Counted from the first letter of the stretch, positions 14,010-25,830 are shown. The stretch: DNA of 64,000 bases from Dillenia suffruticosa (GCA_033439265.1 JAVTVX010000010.1:8060001-8124000); one strand, 5' to 3'. Notes: generated by a model from the letters alone, not told the origin. Program-made: numbers and translations.

Positions 14010-14468
14010 TATTGAAAAATAGTGTGGGTCCGCCTATGTAGGTAAACCCTAACCTCTTCTAGTTTTGAATTTGTAATAAAAAGAAAAGGGTGGGGTGGTT
14101 TCTGGTAACCACCTCTCAACCTCCCAACTACCCTCTCTAATATTCCAAAAAGGCACTTCTTCTCATGTGTGTGAATGAAGTGACGTTAATGAAACAAAAA
14201 AAAGGGAAAGGAAGACATTTTCTTATGGTGGTGAGAATGCATTGTATTTAGGAAAGAAAGGAGGTTTTTTTCCCACGTTAGATCGAGAGAGAAATAAAGA
14301 AAGAGCTTAAATTTGGTGACTATTTTCGCCATCATGACATTTGGATTGTGAATAATAGAGAGTGATCTGACTTTATAATATTCTTTTGACATAGAATACA
14401 TAATCGTTGGAAAGAGATAAATGAATTTAATATGTTTAAAATTCGATAATTTTCTACATGAAAATTAT
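14010..14468 (+). repeat. 3' LTR of copia element, part 1
   Basis: Begins TATTGAAAAATAGTG, the mutated counterpart of the 5' LTR start TGTTGGAAAATGGG. Interrupted at 14468 by the CACTA element; the last ~26 bp continue at 17241-17266 and end TTTGA instead of CTTCA. Confidence 0.9.
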
Positions 14469-14495
14469 CACTACAAAAAAAACACGCTTTTAGAC
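14469..14495 (+). repeat. Left terminal inverted repeat of the CACTA element
   Basis: CACTACAAAAAAAACACGC followed by TTTTAGAC; pairs with 17212-17237. Confidence 0.92.
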
Positions 14496-16555
14496 AAGGA
14501 ATTTTGAGACGGAAAAAATTCTTCGTCGCTAATTTGCAAGGAAAAATTTTTCGTCGCTAATTTGCAATGAAAAAGAAATCATGGCTAAATTAGCAATGGA
14601 CACATTATTCGTAACTAAATTTGTCGCGAATTAGTAACAAAAATGTTTTCGTAACTAAATTCGTCGCTAATTGGCGACAAAATTTTTTCGTTGTAAATTT
14701 CGTCTCTAATTAGCAACGAATAAAATTTTGTGGTTAAATTTTACCACGAATACAGTTATCCCTAGCTAAATTTGGTGACAAAAAAAGTTCGTGACAAATT
14801 TCGTCACTAAATTTAGCAATGAAAAAATTTCGTGGCTATTTCTGTCGCTCATTAGTTACAAAAATTTTTCGTCGCTAAATTCGTCACTAATTAGCCATGA
14901 AAAAATATTTGTCTCTAAATTTAGCAACAAACTCCAAAATTAGTGACTAAATTTATCACTAATTAGCCACAAAAAATATTTGTGGCTAAATTCGTCGCTA
15001 ATTAGTCACAAAAAAAAATTTGTGACTAAATTTATCGCTAATTTATTATTTATATTTCAAAATTTATGGTTAATTTTGTAACTAAATTTTTTCTATACTC
15101 TATTAAAAAATATATTCAACAGTGTCTCCCTTTTTAATCAATTCTAAATAACGAAATTGAATTAAATATATAATAAATATTATAATTCTTATCAAATTGA
15201 GAATTTTTAACAATAAATAATTCAATCTATCTGTTACAGACAATTTTCAGTAAGTCGCAGTTGTGAAGTTGACCACTCATGTTTTTCATCTTATTCATCC
15301 ATTTACTTCTCTCATATAATTCAATCGTTTTTGAAAATTCAGTTATTTATCTTCATTCGTCATTGTCAACAACAAGGAAGATAATAGAAGATACATCCAC
15401 GTCCGACGATCCATCTCACTTGGCAAGTAGACTAAACATTAGTTTTCGGAGAATGGCGATAATGATACGGATGGCACGGATGGCTACTGATGGTGGCTAT
15501 CCATTTATAAACTATTATATGGTTTCAAAAAAATAAAATAAAAATGAAAAAGAATAATAAAAAAATTAAAAGAAAATAAAATATAAAATATAAATTTATA
15601 TATAAAAAAGATTAAGTTAGCGACGGATATGGAATCCATCGCTAATTAAGCAACGAATTTGTATCCATCGCTAAATAGCAACGAATTTTTATATCTGTTG
15701 TTAAATTAGCGACGAATCAAAATCTGTCGCTAATTTAATAACGGATTTAGTCACGAATTTGTATCCATCGCTAAGTTAGCGACGAATTTTCATATCCGTC
15801 GCTAAGCTAGCGATGGATACGGAATCTGTCGCTAATTTAGTGATAAATTTTTATATCTGTCGCTAAATTTAATCTTTTTTTAATTAGAATTTTATATTTT
15901 TTAATTTTTCTTTTATTTTATTAATTTATATTAACAAATCATATTATTATTTTATAATATTTTAATTTAACATTTCATTTTATTTTATTTTATTTCATTT
16001 TTTAAAAGAATAATATTATTTAAATTTTTTTAAAAACCATAAGAACAAGTCAATTTATTATGTTATAATATTTTAAAATAACATTTTATTTTATTTTTTT
16101 ATATTTTATCTTTTAGAATAATATTAATATATTTTTTAATTAATTTATTATTTTATTTTAAGTTAACATTTTATTATTTTTTATTTTATAAAAAATTATC
16201 ATATTTATTATTTTTAATTAATATGTTATGTTTTATTTTTATTTTTATTTTTTCTTTTTAAAGAATCATATTATTTTATTTTAAGTTAGCATTTTATTAT
16301 TTTATAAAAAAATATTTTTTTAATTAATATGTTATATTTTATTTTTATTTTATCTTTTTTAAAAAATAATATTATTTTATTTTTTAAATCTTTTATTATA
16401 TTATTTTAAACTAACATTTTATTATTTTATAACAAATTGTTATTTTATATTATTTTATTATTATTAAAAAAATGTAAAGAAAATATAATAAGTAAAAAAA
16501 AAATATATAACAGATTTTAACATTTAACTCGATGGTTATACACTTTTAAAAGTTT

Positions 16556-16805
16556 ACGCGTGCGCAGGAGTTCGAACCATGCTAGGGGCAAAGTGGTGGC
16601 ATTTTCCAGGAATTAAGTGAGAGCGGGTGTGTGCTGGAGCGAGAGTGTGGGTGGGCATGCTTGTAGGCGGGTTCTAGTGTCGGGCTCGGAGGGAGGGCAG
16701 GCATGTGGGCGGGCGCGTGCAGGCGGGAGCCCGGGTGGAAGTGCATGCAGGGGAGTGAGCTCGTCTTGGTGGGGACCTGTCCAGGCGCTAGGTATCCGTC
16801 TCTAA
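16556..16805. other. GC-rich island inside the CACTA element
   Basis: Abrupt change from nearly pure A/T to G-rich sequence with repeated GGCGGG, GCGAGAG and GTGGGCGGGC-like words. A 62-codon open frame across it has only simple Arg/Gly/Ser/Val composition and no domain, so I do not call a gene. It includes a GTTCGAACC (16570-16578) that looks like a tRNA B box, but no tRNA fold is evident. Confidence 0.65.
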
Positions 16806-17211
16806 CTTAGCGATGGATATGAAAATTCATCTTTAACTTAGCGACAGATATAAATTCGTTGCTAAATCCGTCGCTAACTTAGCGATGGATATGAAAATTC
16901 GTTTTTAACTTAGCGACGGATATAAATTTATTGCTAAATTCGTCATTAAATCTGTCGCTAACTTAGCGACGGATACAAATTCGTCGCTAAATCCGTTGCT
17001 AATTTAGCAATAAATATTTTTTCGTCGCTAAATTTTACGATAAATTTTAGCGATGAAAAATTATCCGTCGCTAAATTTAGGGATGGATTTCTAATTTTCA
17101 TCACTAAATTTTTATTACGCGTTATTAGCGACGAAAAATTTTTCGTCACTAAATCCATCGGTAATGGTTTTTAACGACGAATTTTTTTAAAATTTTCGTC
17201 ACTGATTTTGT

Positions 17212-17237
17212 GGTTAAAAGCATATTTTTTTGTAGTG
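17212..17237 (-). repeat. Right terminal inverted repeat of the CACTA element
   Basis: Reverse complement begins CACTACAAAAAAATATGC then TTTTAACC, matching the left end. Confidence 0.92.
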
Positions 17238-17240
17238 TAT

Positions 17241-17266
17241 GTTTATTGGATTGTTTAAAAATTTGA
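17241..17266 (+). repeat. 3' LTR of copia element, part 2
   Basis: Short tail matching the end of the 5' LTR (TGGATTGTTTAAAA shared with minor changes), followed by the ATCAA target duplication at 17267-17271. Confidence 0.85.
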
Positions 17267-17271
17267 ATCAA

Positions 17272-17590
17272 CCCCTTAGAAGAACTACAACAATTGCACA
17301 AACCCTTTTTCTCTTATCATTAGAATCATTAGAATCATTAAACCTTAATCAAGCCCCATTGTCAGATTAACCCACTTTACTCCATTTCCCTCCTCATAGG
17401 GTGCAACAATCAACAACAACAAAAACCCCATCATCAAAAACTAAATCAACGGCTTCCCCAAAACCAACAACAATTTCAAAACTCAAGAATTTCTTCCAAC
17501 CGCTCCATTTTAATAGCTCAATCATAAACTCCAAGATCTAAAAAAGGGTACCATATAATATTCTCTCTATTACATTTACACACAGATCTT
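17272..17590 (+). pseudogene. WRKY pseudogene copy A, part 2 (rest of exon 1 and start of intron 1)
   Basis: Matches 30368-30678 of the intact gene: the EELQQL coding stretch, the Gln-rich [10 protein letters not shown] region, the end of exon 1, and the following intron start GTACCATATAATATT. It carries small indels and a stop (TAA instead of AAA codon context near 17540). It ends at CACAGATCTT and passes directly into the 226-230 bp repeat. WRKY domain exons are absent. Confidence 0.9.
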
Positions 17591-18237
17591 CAAATTGATA
17601 ACAAAAACCAGATTTAGACTTTCGTCTAAAATATATTTTGGGTTTATAAATAGAATAAAAATTAGTTATTTTGTGTAGGATTAAAATTTTGGGTAAAACA
17701 ATGTTGATAAATGTAACCAATATATTGTTCTTTATGACAGAGTGTACTGCGTTGGAAGGCATCGATCATTTAATGCAATTAGTAAAGTTTCTTTGAATTG
17801 ATAACAAAAATTAGAGTTAGATTTTCGTCAAAAATATATATTTTGGTTTATAAATAGAATAAAAGTTATTTATTTTTGTGTAAGTTTAAAATTTTGAGTA
17901 AAACAATCTTAATGCAATCAATATATTGCTCATCACGGTGGAGAGTATTGCATTCGACTTCATCTAATAATTTGTAAAATTTTTAGGTGTTGATAATTGA
18001 ATGCTATTAGAAAAGCTTCTTTGAATTGATAACAAAAATCAAAATTAGAGTTTCGTCAAAAATATATTTTTGGATTTATAAATAGAATAAATGTTATCTG
18101 TTTTTGTGTGGTTTAAAATTTTGAGTAAAACAATTTTAATAAATGTACCCAATATATTGTTCACTGTGACATAGTGTATTGCATTGGATTTCATCTAGTA
18201 ATTTATAAAATTTTTAGGCATTTAACTTCATCAAACT
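17591..18237 (+). repeat. ~226-230 bp tandem repeat, block II (about 3 units)
   Basis: Same unit as at 5600-6429, entered at AATTGATAACAAAAACCAG straight after the WRKY intron fragment. It ends with CATTTAACTTCATCAAAC before the second WRKY fragment. Confidence 0.87.
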
Positions 18238-18405
18238 TCTTGTGCGGCGCAAATTGCCCAAACGCAAGAAAGTTTTAAAGAGAGACCAGAGAATGATTGG
18301 GGCTTTCAAAAAAGAAAAGCCCCCTTTTTTTTTTTCATGTTTCAATACAAATCATCGAATGGCCAGGATTGAGATCTGGAGGCCGTCTTCAGAAGTTGCC
18401 CCTCC
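18238..18405 (+). pseudogene. WRKY pseudogene copy B (5' leader and first ~15 codons only)
   Basis: Third copy of the WRKY 5' region: leader (CTTGTGCGGCGCAAATTGCC, GGGGCTTTCAAAAAAGAAAA), start region ATGGCCAGG, then the first codons up to AGTTGCC. One base is missing after the ATG so the frame is lost. At 18401-18405 (CCTCC) it switches into the repeat at ATGGCAGAGTGTATT. Its left junction with the repeat is the same as in copy A, so A and B probably descend from one repeat-WRKY fusion amplified together. Confidence 0.87.
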
Positions 18406-18585
18406 ATGGCAGAGTGTATTACGTTGGAATTCATTTAATAATTTGTAAAATTTTTACATGCTGCTCTTTTAATGCAGTTATTAAAGTTTCTTTGAGTTGA
18501 TCATTAAAAATATATTTTTGGATTTATAAATAGAATAAATGTTCTTTATTTTTGTGTAGGTTTAAAATTTTGAATAAAATAATCT
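18406..18585 (+). repeat. ~226-230 bp tandem repeat, block III (partial unit)
   Basis: Partial unit from ATGGCAGAGTGTATTACG to TAAAATAATCT, where the gypsy element has inserted; the unit continues at 28221 after the element. Confidence 0.87.
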
Positions 18586-21223
18586 TATAACACCGAAAAA
18601 TTCGATGTTAGAAAAATCTTATTGAATTTTCATTGTTTCTTGTAAAAATATCTTGAAAAATCGGTTGTAATTGATTTTAATTTATCAATGAAAATCTTAT
18701 AAAATTTTGTTGAGAAAAAATAGATTTTGATAATGATTTGGAAAAATTAAAAACTTATTTGAGTCAATTAAATGAAGATGAGATGACTTACATCGTGAAA
18801 AGGTAACTTAAGGCTCAAGAATTTGCATTTTGGTTAAGTATAGAGTCACTAAGGCGACTTATGAAGATGGAGCCTCAGAATCCTTAACTCTGCAAATAGG
18901 CAGGTTGTATTGCCCCAATGACAGGTCGACTTGTGCTTCTTATAAGGTTGCTTGTGGCCAGCACAAGCCAACCTGCTAGGTTTAAGTCATAGAAGTATAT
19001 TTCTACATAATAAGTAAGGCGACTCATAAGAAGTAAGGCGACTTGAGAGCTATACAAAAAGGGAAATTGGGTCGTCTTGAGCCAATTTTAAGGCAACTTG
19101 AGGCTCGATGAAATGAAGAGCAAGGCGATTTGTTGGACAACAAGGGGACTTGTCTTTGAAAAACTTTAGACACATAAGACGACTTGTACTCTATTATAAG
19201 TCGACTCATGAGTGTGAAATGTTACTAAATGATAAAAAGGGGTAAACAAACTTGAAACAAATCTAAAAATAAAGAGCGACAAAATTGAGATTTCACGGTC
19301 CATTATAAAAAAGGGTTAAACAAGCCTTCATTTTCATTTGTACTTCCCCAAACTCACTCTTCTCTCTCAACTCTCTATCTCTCTCTTGACTCTCATCTCC
19401 CTCACCCATCTCTCTCTCTCAATCCCTCCCAGAATCAATTAAATCTCCCTCAAATCCACTCTATAAAGCTTCCAAATCATCAATCAAACACTTGGATTGA
19501 GATAAATTTGGGGAAAGAAATCTAGAATTCACGCAAGAAGGGGAAAATCTAGAGTTTTTGAATACTCAACGTTCAAATCTCAATCCAATCTCAAAATTGA
19601 GATAATTTTTTCCTTCTAAAGTTGAATTTAGTTTTTTCATAAGTGGATTTAAAGTTATTATTGAGCCTTGAGGGATTTGTTCGAGAGCCTAAAAGTTAGG
19701 GTTTGTGAATAAGGAAAAATTAAAGAAATTATGAATGAGAATTGTGTATTAGTATAAATAATTTGTAGATGATGGAATTAGAACATATATTTTTGGATTG
19801 GAGAAATTAGAGTTTGTTCTAAGTTTGGAAAAGCTCATAAACCCTAGAATTGGATCTAATTTAACATTTAATTCATGTGATTGTCTTAAAATAATTCCAT
19901 TGGAAATCAAGAAAGGATTAGTTTGGAATTGATTGTGAATTTGGGAGTGTTCACCATCCTAAGAGGTGAGTGAATGGTTATGTTTAATATGGATGATAAA
20001 ATGATTTTCAATTATTATTTATAAATTGAATTTTAAATGAAATTTGAAATAGATTTGAAATGTTTTGTGATTATGGTGTGCTCAAATAAAATTGTTGATA
20101 AGTCCATAACTCTTTTATTATTGTTTGAATTGCTTGCACCGTGTTACAATGAAACATTAATTGGGTTGCTCTCTTTTGTACATGAATACAAATGTTGCAT
20201 GATGGAATAAATATTTTTGTAATATGGTGCTGGAAAAAGAAAATGACTATAGTCTATGTCTTCCACGGACCGGGTCATCAAGGCGGCATGGTTAAGGCTA
20301 ATTTATATTTAGTTTGGTGGTAGGCAGAGTAAAGAACCTCCTCAAGTTGTTCCCGTAATAAGGTGACAGTACCTCACTAAACTCCAGGCCAATGTCAAGG
20401 AGGTGGAATTTTATAATAATTGTGGAAAACCCCTTGGCGGATTTTTCCAATGGACATTGGTAGGAAAAACGGTGTTGGCAACCCTAAAGAAAATTTGGAA
20501 AGAAAATAAAAATAGATTGTTGATGAACAACTTATGAATCATAGGTAATTTGTTTTGAAATTTATTTCATGCAATTGATTTTCATTATTGAATTGGAAAT
20601 ATACTACGATATATGTGTTTGGTACCATCACCCCCACTCTTTATTCATGTTTAGTATGCCATTGCATTTCACCCATTGAGTATTTTTATACTCACCTACC
20701 ACTTTTTAAATTTTGTAGAGAAAGTTTAGATTGGAGACGTAGACAATACCTAGTGCTGTCAAAAAAAGTATATTTTGTTGGCCTTCAATAGGTAATAGCA
20801 TGAGAATATTTCTTTTGAGAATTATAACATGTGATCCAAGGAAGAAAATTTTTGTATATTTTGTTATGTTTAGATTTGACAAATACTTGCTTGATTTTCT
20901 ATAGGCAAGCATTATCAAATCCGTAATTTTATGATGTGGAATCTTATTTAAATTGTTTAAAAATATCTTTTGGCAAGACGTATTGCTTTTATTGGAACAT
21001 TTGGATTATATGATGAATTTTGAGAATATTTTAAACATATGAATTTATTTAAATACTTGAAAATTGTTTGGATGGCCGAGTTGGCCTAAGGAAGGTTTAA
21101 ATTATTTTAAAGTGTTTTGGATGTTGGAATGCCTTGCAGTATCTTGAAACACGTAGTGAGGTTCACATGTGTTTTGTGGTAACACGACGGCTGTTACATG
21201 CTCAATGGAATTGGGGCATGACA
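18586..21223 (+). repeat. 5' LTR of gypsy element (2638 bp)
   Basis: Long LTR. The part 18780-19210 contains many copies of an AAGGCGACTTG-like word in varied spacing. A CT-rich tract (about 19350-19430) precedes. It has about 870 bp (roughly 18985-19850) that the 3' LTR lacks. Confidence 0.88.
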
Positions 21224-21229
21224 ATTCTA

Positions 21230-21248
21230 TTGGTGTTAGAATTTTGGC
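21230..21248 (+). other. Gypsy primer-binding site
   Basis: TTGGTGTTAGAATTTTGGC lies six bases after the LTR end and resembles the Met-tRNA-complementary TTGGTATCAGAGC with several changes. Confidence 0.6.
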
Positions 21249-21489
21249 TCACAATTTTAAATGCTTTAATTACTTGAAAACATTTCCAAATGTCCCCAAG
21301 TGCTTTTCCAAGATTTCAAAATAATTTTTCTTTTTGAAATTTCAAAATTTGAAAGATTTTTCAAAAAATTCTCAAAAACCTTCCATAGATTCTAGGGACT
21401 AGGAATCATTTTATTTTAAGGGGTTAAGCAGTTAGTCTGATTTTAATTTAGTGAACTAAGAATAGTATCTTTTTTTTTTTAAAGGAATC

Positions 21490-22760
21490 ATGCCTCCTAG
21501 ACGAAGGTTGAGGAATGTAAATGAAATTCCTCCTTCCGAGCTTGATGATGGATTATCCTCACGTGCTCCCTCTTCTCCCTCGGCAACTACTAACAATTAC
21601 CCGGCTTCTTCAACCGGGATTACTCTACCGCCACTCGATGCACTTCAACAATGGACCGAGTGGTGGAATACTTATGGCACTTATCTTCATGCCCCTCCTC
21701 AAGTTTAAATACCTCCCCCATCAAGCCCAATTATTCCACCTATCCCTCTGACAACACCAATTGCTCCTCCTACTTCAATGGCCCCACCTATCAATCGTCC
21801 AACTATCGAGTTATCTAAGTTGAGTAAAGAGGCCCGACAACTTGGATGTGTTACCTTTTCGGGTACTAGTGATGTGATGGTGGCAAAGAATTGGATACAT
21901 CGGGTTCGCGAGACTGTGGCCGACATGAGGCTTGGCGATAAATTAAAGCTCATGGTGACAGTAAAATTGTTGGATGAAGATGCCCGAGTATGGTGGGATA
22001 ATCTCAAGGAGAGGTTCCCAACACCCATTTCTTGGAACGAATTCCTTAGGGAATTTGACAAAAAATATTATACTCGGTTTTACCGAGACTTGAAGAGGAA
22101 ATAGTTCATTCACCTCTGTCAAGGCAACAAGGCAGTAATAGATTATGAGACGGAGTTTAGGAGGTTGTCCATATTTGTCCTGAAGTTGGTAACTTCTGAG
22201 GAGTACTTGCGCTTCAAGTTTGAGGAAGGCTTAAATTTGTCCATTCGAGTGAAGATATCTATGATCTCGGCCTACACTTATAAAGATGTCTTGGAATTGG
22301 CATTGAGCGCTAAGAAAATGGTTGAAGATATGTGAAGAACAAGAGAAAGGCAGAGAAAGAAAAGAAGGTCCGAACATGTATCAGGCCAGAGTTAAAAGCA
22401 AAGTAGGAGCATGGCCACCTACGGTAAAGTCTCAGACATTGGTTCCGTTGGCACTCCACAAATCCAATGACTACCAAATTTTGTGTCCCCCACATCTAGT
22501 ACCGCCTGTGAGACTAAATCGGTGGGAAACAAGGAGCAGTGTAAGCACTGCGGTAGGTTCCATTTTGGAGTTTGTTATACACCCAAAAAGTACTATCAAT
22601 GCGGAAAAGAGGGTTATTTCCACAACACTTGCTCGGAGTTGGGACGAAAAAGCTAAACAAGCTGAGATCGTCCCAGTGGATCAATGGGTGGGGAAGCCAA
22701 CATCACTATTTCCACCCCTAATGTCACACCGCAGACAGGGACAGGGAGCAACATGGTGAT
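21490..22760 (+). pseudogene. Gypsy gag remnant with zinc knuckle
   Basis: Starts MPPRRRLRN at 21490. A Pro/Ser-rich N-terminus runs to a stop at 21706. The retrotransposon gag core is open at 21778-22104 (WIHRVRETVADMRLGDKLK, VWWDNLKERFP, WNEFLREFDKKYY). After a stop, the C-terminal part includes the FEEGLN stretch. A cysteine-rich region at about 22540-22640 shows CKHCG...C and CGKEGYFHNTC, a CCHC-type knuckle of nucleic-acid-binding gag proteins, in a shifted frame. Non-functional. Confidence 0.85.
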
Positions 22761-23089
22761 AGCTCCAACCCAACGTCCACAAGCAAAGACTCAAATGAGG
22801 ATATATGCAATGACGAATGAAGATGCACAAAACAATCCACACATAGTCACATGTAATTCCCCTAAAACTTGAATTTGATAATTTAGAAATTTAGATATAA
22901 ATACTATGTGATTTTGAGTGCATGATTAAATTTGGATTGCATATTGATGATATTGCATGATAGTGAATTTGGGGAGAGATGATTTTGATGTCTTGAGATC
23001 GTTACTATATCCTATCTTTACCAATTTGTCTAGATTTCAAGAATTTCAAATAGTTAACCCAAATTGTTTAATGGTTTCCATTCATATGT
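22761..23089 (+). other. Gag-protease linker of the gypsy element
   Basis: No open frame beyond about 60 codons; no domain visible. Confidence 0.5.
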
Positions 23090-23371
23090 ATGATGAAAAT
23101 TTTTGGCATTGATACCCGTGTATTTATTGATACAGGGTCAAATAATTTTTTTGTGAGTATGACATTCATTAAACACTTTGATAAGCCTTTGACACCGCTT
23201 GAAGATGAGTTGCTGGTTATCATTCCCTTGTGGGAACTGTTAAATAGAGACACCGTTTACAAGGCATGTGAAGTAGTCGTAGAGGATGAGATTCTTGAAG
23301 CTGACTTGATTCCGTTGGAAATGAGAGACTTTGATGCCATACTATGTATGGATTGGTTACACCTTCACTGA
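23090..23371 (+). pseudogene. Gypsy aspartic protease remnant
   Basis: Open for 93 codons. VFIDTGSNNFFVS carries the D-T-G active-site triplet of retropepsins; ILEADLIPLEMRDFDAILCMDWLHLH is the typical end of the domain. The domain is preserved, but it is cut off from gag and RT by stops on both sides. Confidence 0.85.
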
Positions 23372-23639
23372 GCTTCAGGGGATTGTTTTACTAACGAGGT
23401 AGAGTTCTATAAACCAGGATATCCCTCGCTTGTCTTTGCCGGTGAGTGATGGGTCTTACCAAGCTGTGTGATCTCAGCAATTGAGGCATAGAGATTAGTA
23501 GACAAGGGTTGTGTGACTTACCTAACCCACATCATTGATATCACAATGGGAAGTCCGGAATTGATGAATGTTCCGATGGTGAATGAGTTCCCGGATGAGT
23601 TGTCCGATTTGCCTCCTCTTCGAGAGTTTGACTTCACTA

Positions 23640-24330
23640 TATCGACATGGCTCCCGGAATTATATCCATTTCTATACCACCGTATAGGATGGCACCTGCA
23701 GAGTTGAAATAATTGAACGTCCAATTTCAGGAATTGTTGGACAAAGGGTTTATCCGACCGAATATCTCCCCTTGAGGCTCTCCGGTTTTATTCATAAAGA
23801 AGAAAGATGTCAGTGTATCGACTACCAGTAGCTAAATGAAGTATCCATTAAGAATAAATACCCTTTGCCAAGAATTGATAACTTGTTCGATCAACTCTAA
23901 GGGGCTAGTGTCTTTTCGAAAATTGATTTGAGGTCGGGCTATCACCAATTGAGGATAAAAGGGGATGATGTTCACAAGACTGCCTTGAGGATGCGGTATA
24001 GACACTATGAGGTTTTGGTGATGCTATTCGGATTGAAAAATACTCCTACAACCTTTATGGATATGATGAATAGGGTATTCCATTCCTATCTCGACAAATT
24101 TGTCATAGTTTTCATAAATGACATTTTGGTATATTCCAAGAACGATGAGGAATACTCGGAATATCTTTGGATTGTCCTTCAAACTCTCAGGGAGATGCAA
24201 CTATACACCAAGTTCTCCAAGTGTGAGTTCTGGTTAAGGGAGATCAGCTTCCTAGGGCATATTGTATTTGGAGATGGTATATTCATAGATCTAAAGAAAG
24301 TAGAGGCAATTCTAAAATAGGAACAATCCA
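23640..24330 (+). pseudogene. Gypsy reverse transcriptase remnant
   Basis: Frames from about 23670 show YRMAPAELK, the ELLDKGFIRP region, and KKKD near 23810. An open stretch at 23928-24320 then has [24 protein letters not shown] and [10 protein letters not shown]. The last motif normally reads F-I/V-D-D; here the first catalytic Asp is Asn, so this copy would lack polymerase activity even without the upstream stops. Confidence 0.88.
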
Positions 24331-25021
24331 AGAATCTCACCGAGGTAAGAAGCTTTCTCGGATTGGCAGGGTAGTATCGAAAGTTTGTTGAAGGATTCTC
24401 TAAGATTGCGGCTCCGTTGTCTATCTTGATTCGAAAGGGGGTCAAATTCAAATGGAGTGACAAGTGTAAGGAGAGTTTCCAAGAATTCAAGAAGAGACTC
24501 ACATATATTCCAATGTGGTTTATAGTGATGCCAACAAACAAGGGTTGAGACGTGTTTAATGCAAGGTGATAGGATGATTGCCTATACTTCTTGACAATTG
24601 AAGAAGCATGAGTTAAATTACCACACCCATGACCTAGAGCTTGTAGCCATTATTTTCGTCTTGAAAATTTAGCGACATTATCGTTACATGTCGAGTTTTC
24701 ACCGATCACAAAAGTCTCAAATACTTATTCATTCAAAAGGAGCTCAATTTGAGACAACAGAGATGGTTAGAGCTGATTAAAGATTATGACATAGTGATTG
24801 ACTATCACCAAGGTAAAGTGAATATGGTCGCGGATGCTTTAAGCCGCAAGTCTTCCTCTTTGGTATCTCAGGGGAGTTCTTATCTCTCATGCTTGCTAGG
24901 ACTTTGTATACTTGGAGTTGAGTTGGCTAATGATGAGTATGGTGCACTTTTGGCTAAATTTGAAGTACGACTAGTGTTAGCAGATCGTATTATAGACTTC
25001 AAGCAACCGATGAGGAGATAA
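24331..25021 (+). pseudogene. Gypsy RNase H remnant
   Basis: Interrupted frames downstream of RT include LGLAG-like and the RNase H region near 24600-24720, ending in [13 protein letters not shown] and [17 protein letters not shown] (24749-24850), the usual junction to the integrase region. Confidence 0.82.
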
Positions 25022-25830
25022 AAGGCATAGTGGACCAGATTCACAAAGGTGAAAGTGGCGAGTTTCACATTCGGGAGGATGACATGGTGGTGTATGGGAA
25101 ATGGATTTGTGTTCTAAAAAATGATGAGATTCGGAGAGTCAAACTTGAAGAAACACACTCTTCGGCTTATGCAATGCATTCCGAAAGTACTAAAATGCAC
25201 AGAACCATTAAGGAAACTTATTGGTGGTCAGGATTGAAGTGAGAGATAGCCGAATTTGTGGTTAAGTATCTTGTGTGCCAACAAATCAACGCCGAACATC
25301 ATAAACCGGCCGAGATGTTATAACCATTGCCAATACCCGAGTGGAAATGGGAGCACATCATCACTATGGATTTTATAGTAGGATTGCCACATACATTAAG
25401 CGACACGATGTTATATGGGTGATAGTAGATCGGCTCACTAAGTCGACCCACTTTTTGCCCGTCCAAAATTCCTTTCCTTTAGAAAGGTTGGCAAAGCTCT
25501 ATATAAACGAGATTGTCCGATTCCATGGGATTCCAGTGTCGATTGTATCTGACCATAATCCCCAATTCATATCCCGATTTTGGCCTAAGTTATAAGAGTA
25601 CTTAGGGACAGAGTTGAAGTTCAGCACTGCTTTTCATCCACAAATGGATGAATAGTCGGAACGTACTATTCAGGTATTGGAACACATGCTTAGAACATGT
25701 GTGATGGACTTTCAAGGGAGTTGGGATAGACACCTCCCATTAATTGAATTTGCATACAATAATAGTTATCAAGCTAGTATTGAGATGCCACCTTATAAAG
25801 CTCTTTATGGAAGAAAGTGTCGAATTTTGT
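25022..25830 (+). pseudogene. Gypsy integrase remnant
   Basis: An H-H-C-C zinc-binding region (HSSAYAMHSESTKMHR ... CQQ near 25160-25280) is followed by the integrase core: VIVDRLTKSTHFLPV at about 25420-25460 and VSIVSDHNPQFISRFW at about 25535-25585, then broken frames with HPQMDE near 25640. Stops at about 25242 and 25592 break the protein. Confidence 0.86.

Larger units (their letters stand above)
14469..17237. mobile_element. Non-autonomous CACTA (En/Spm-like) element, 2769 bp
   Basis: Left end CACTACAAAAAAAACACGC, right end ...TTTTTTTGTAGTG, giving inverted termini that continue through GCTTTTA for about 24 bp with few mismatches. A 3-bp target duplication TAT flanks it (14466-14468, 17238-17240), the expected size for CACTA. 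Both subterminal regions (about 14500-15040 and 15615-15870; 16795-17220) are packed with direct and inverted copies of TTAGCGACGAAT / ATTCGTCGCTAA, the arrangement used by CACTA transposases for binding. The interior has an AT-rich low-complexity stretch (about 15870-16540) and a GC-rich island (16556-16805). No transposase is encoded, so any movement needed a partner in trans. Confidence 0.95.
6817..17266 (+). mobile_element. Ty1/copia LTR retrotransposon, degenerate, carrying a nested CACTA element
   Basis: Boundaries are set by similar LTRs (6817-7288 and 14010-14468 continued at 17241-17266), a 5-bp target duplication ATCAA at 6812-6816 and 17267-17271, a primer-binding site directly after the 5' LTR, and a purine-rich tract before the 3' LTR. 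The internal region reads gag, protease region, integrase, reverse transcriptase, RNase H in that order, which is the copia order. All frames are heavily interrupted. Without the nested insertion the element is about 7.7 kb. It inserted into exon 1 of WRKY pseudogene copy A. Confidence 0.93.

Noticed and set aside
16556..16600. tRNA-like B box (GTTCGAACC)
   Set aside because: No matching A box, arms or anticodon loop could be laid out.
16617..16805. 62-codon frame in the GC-rich block of the CACTA element
   Set aside because: Simple composition, no domain, and it ends in the subterminal repeats.
14500..17220. CRISPR-like spaced repeats
   Set aside because: Repeats are short, irregular and in both orientations within a plant CACTA element bounded by inverted termini and a TAT duplication.
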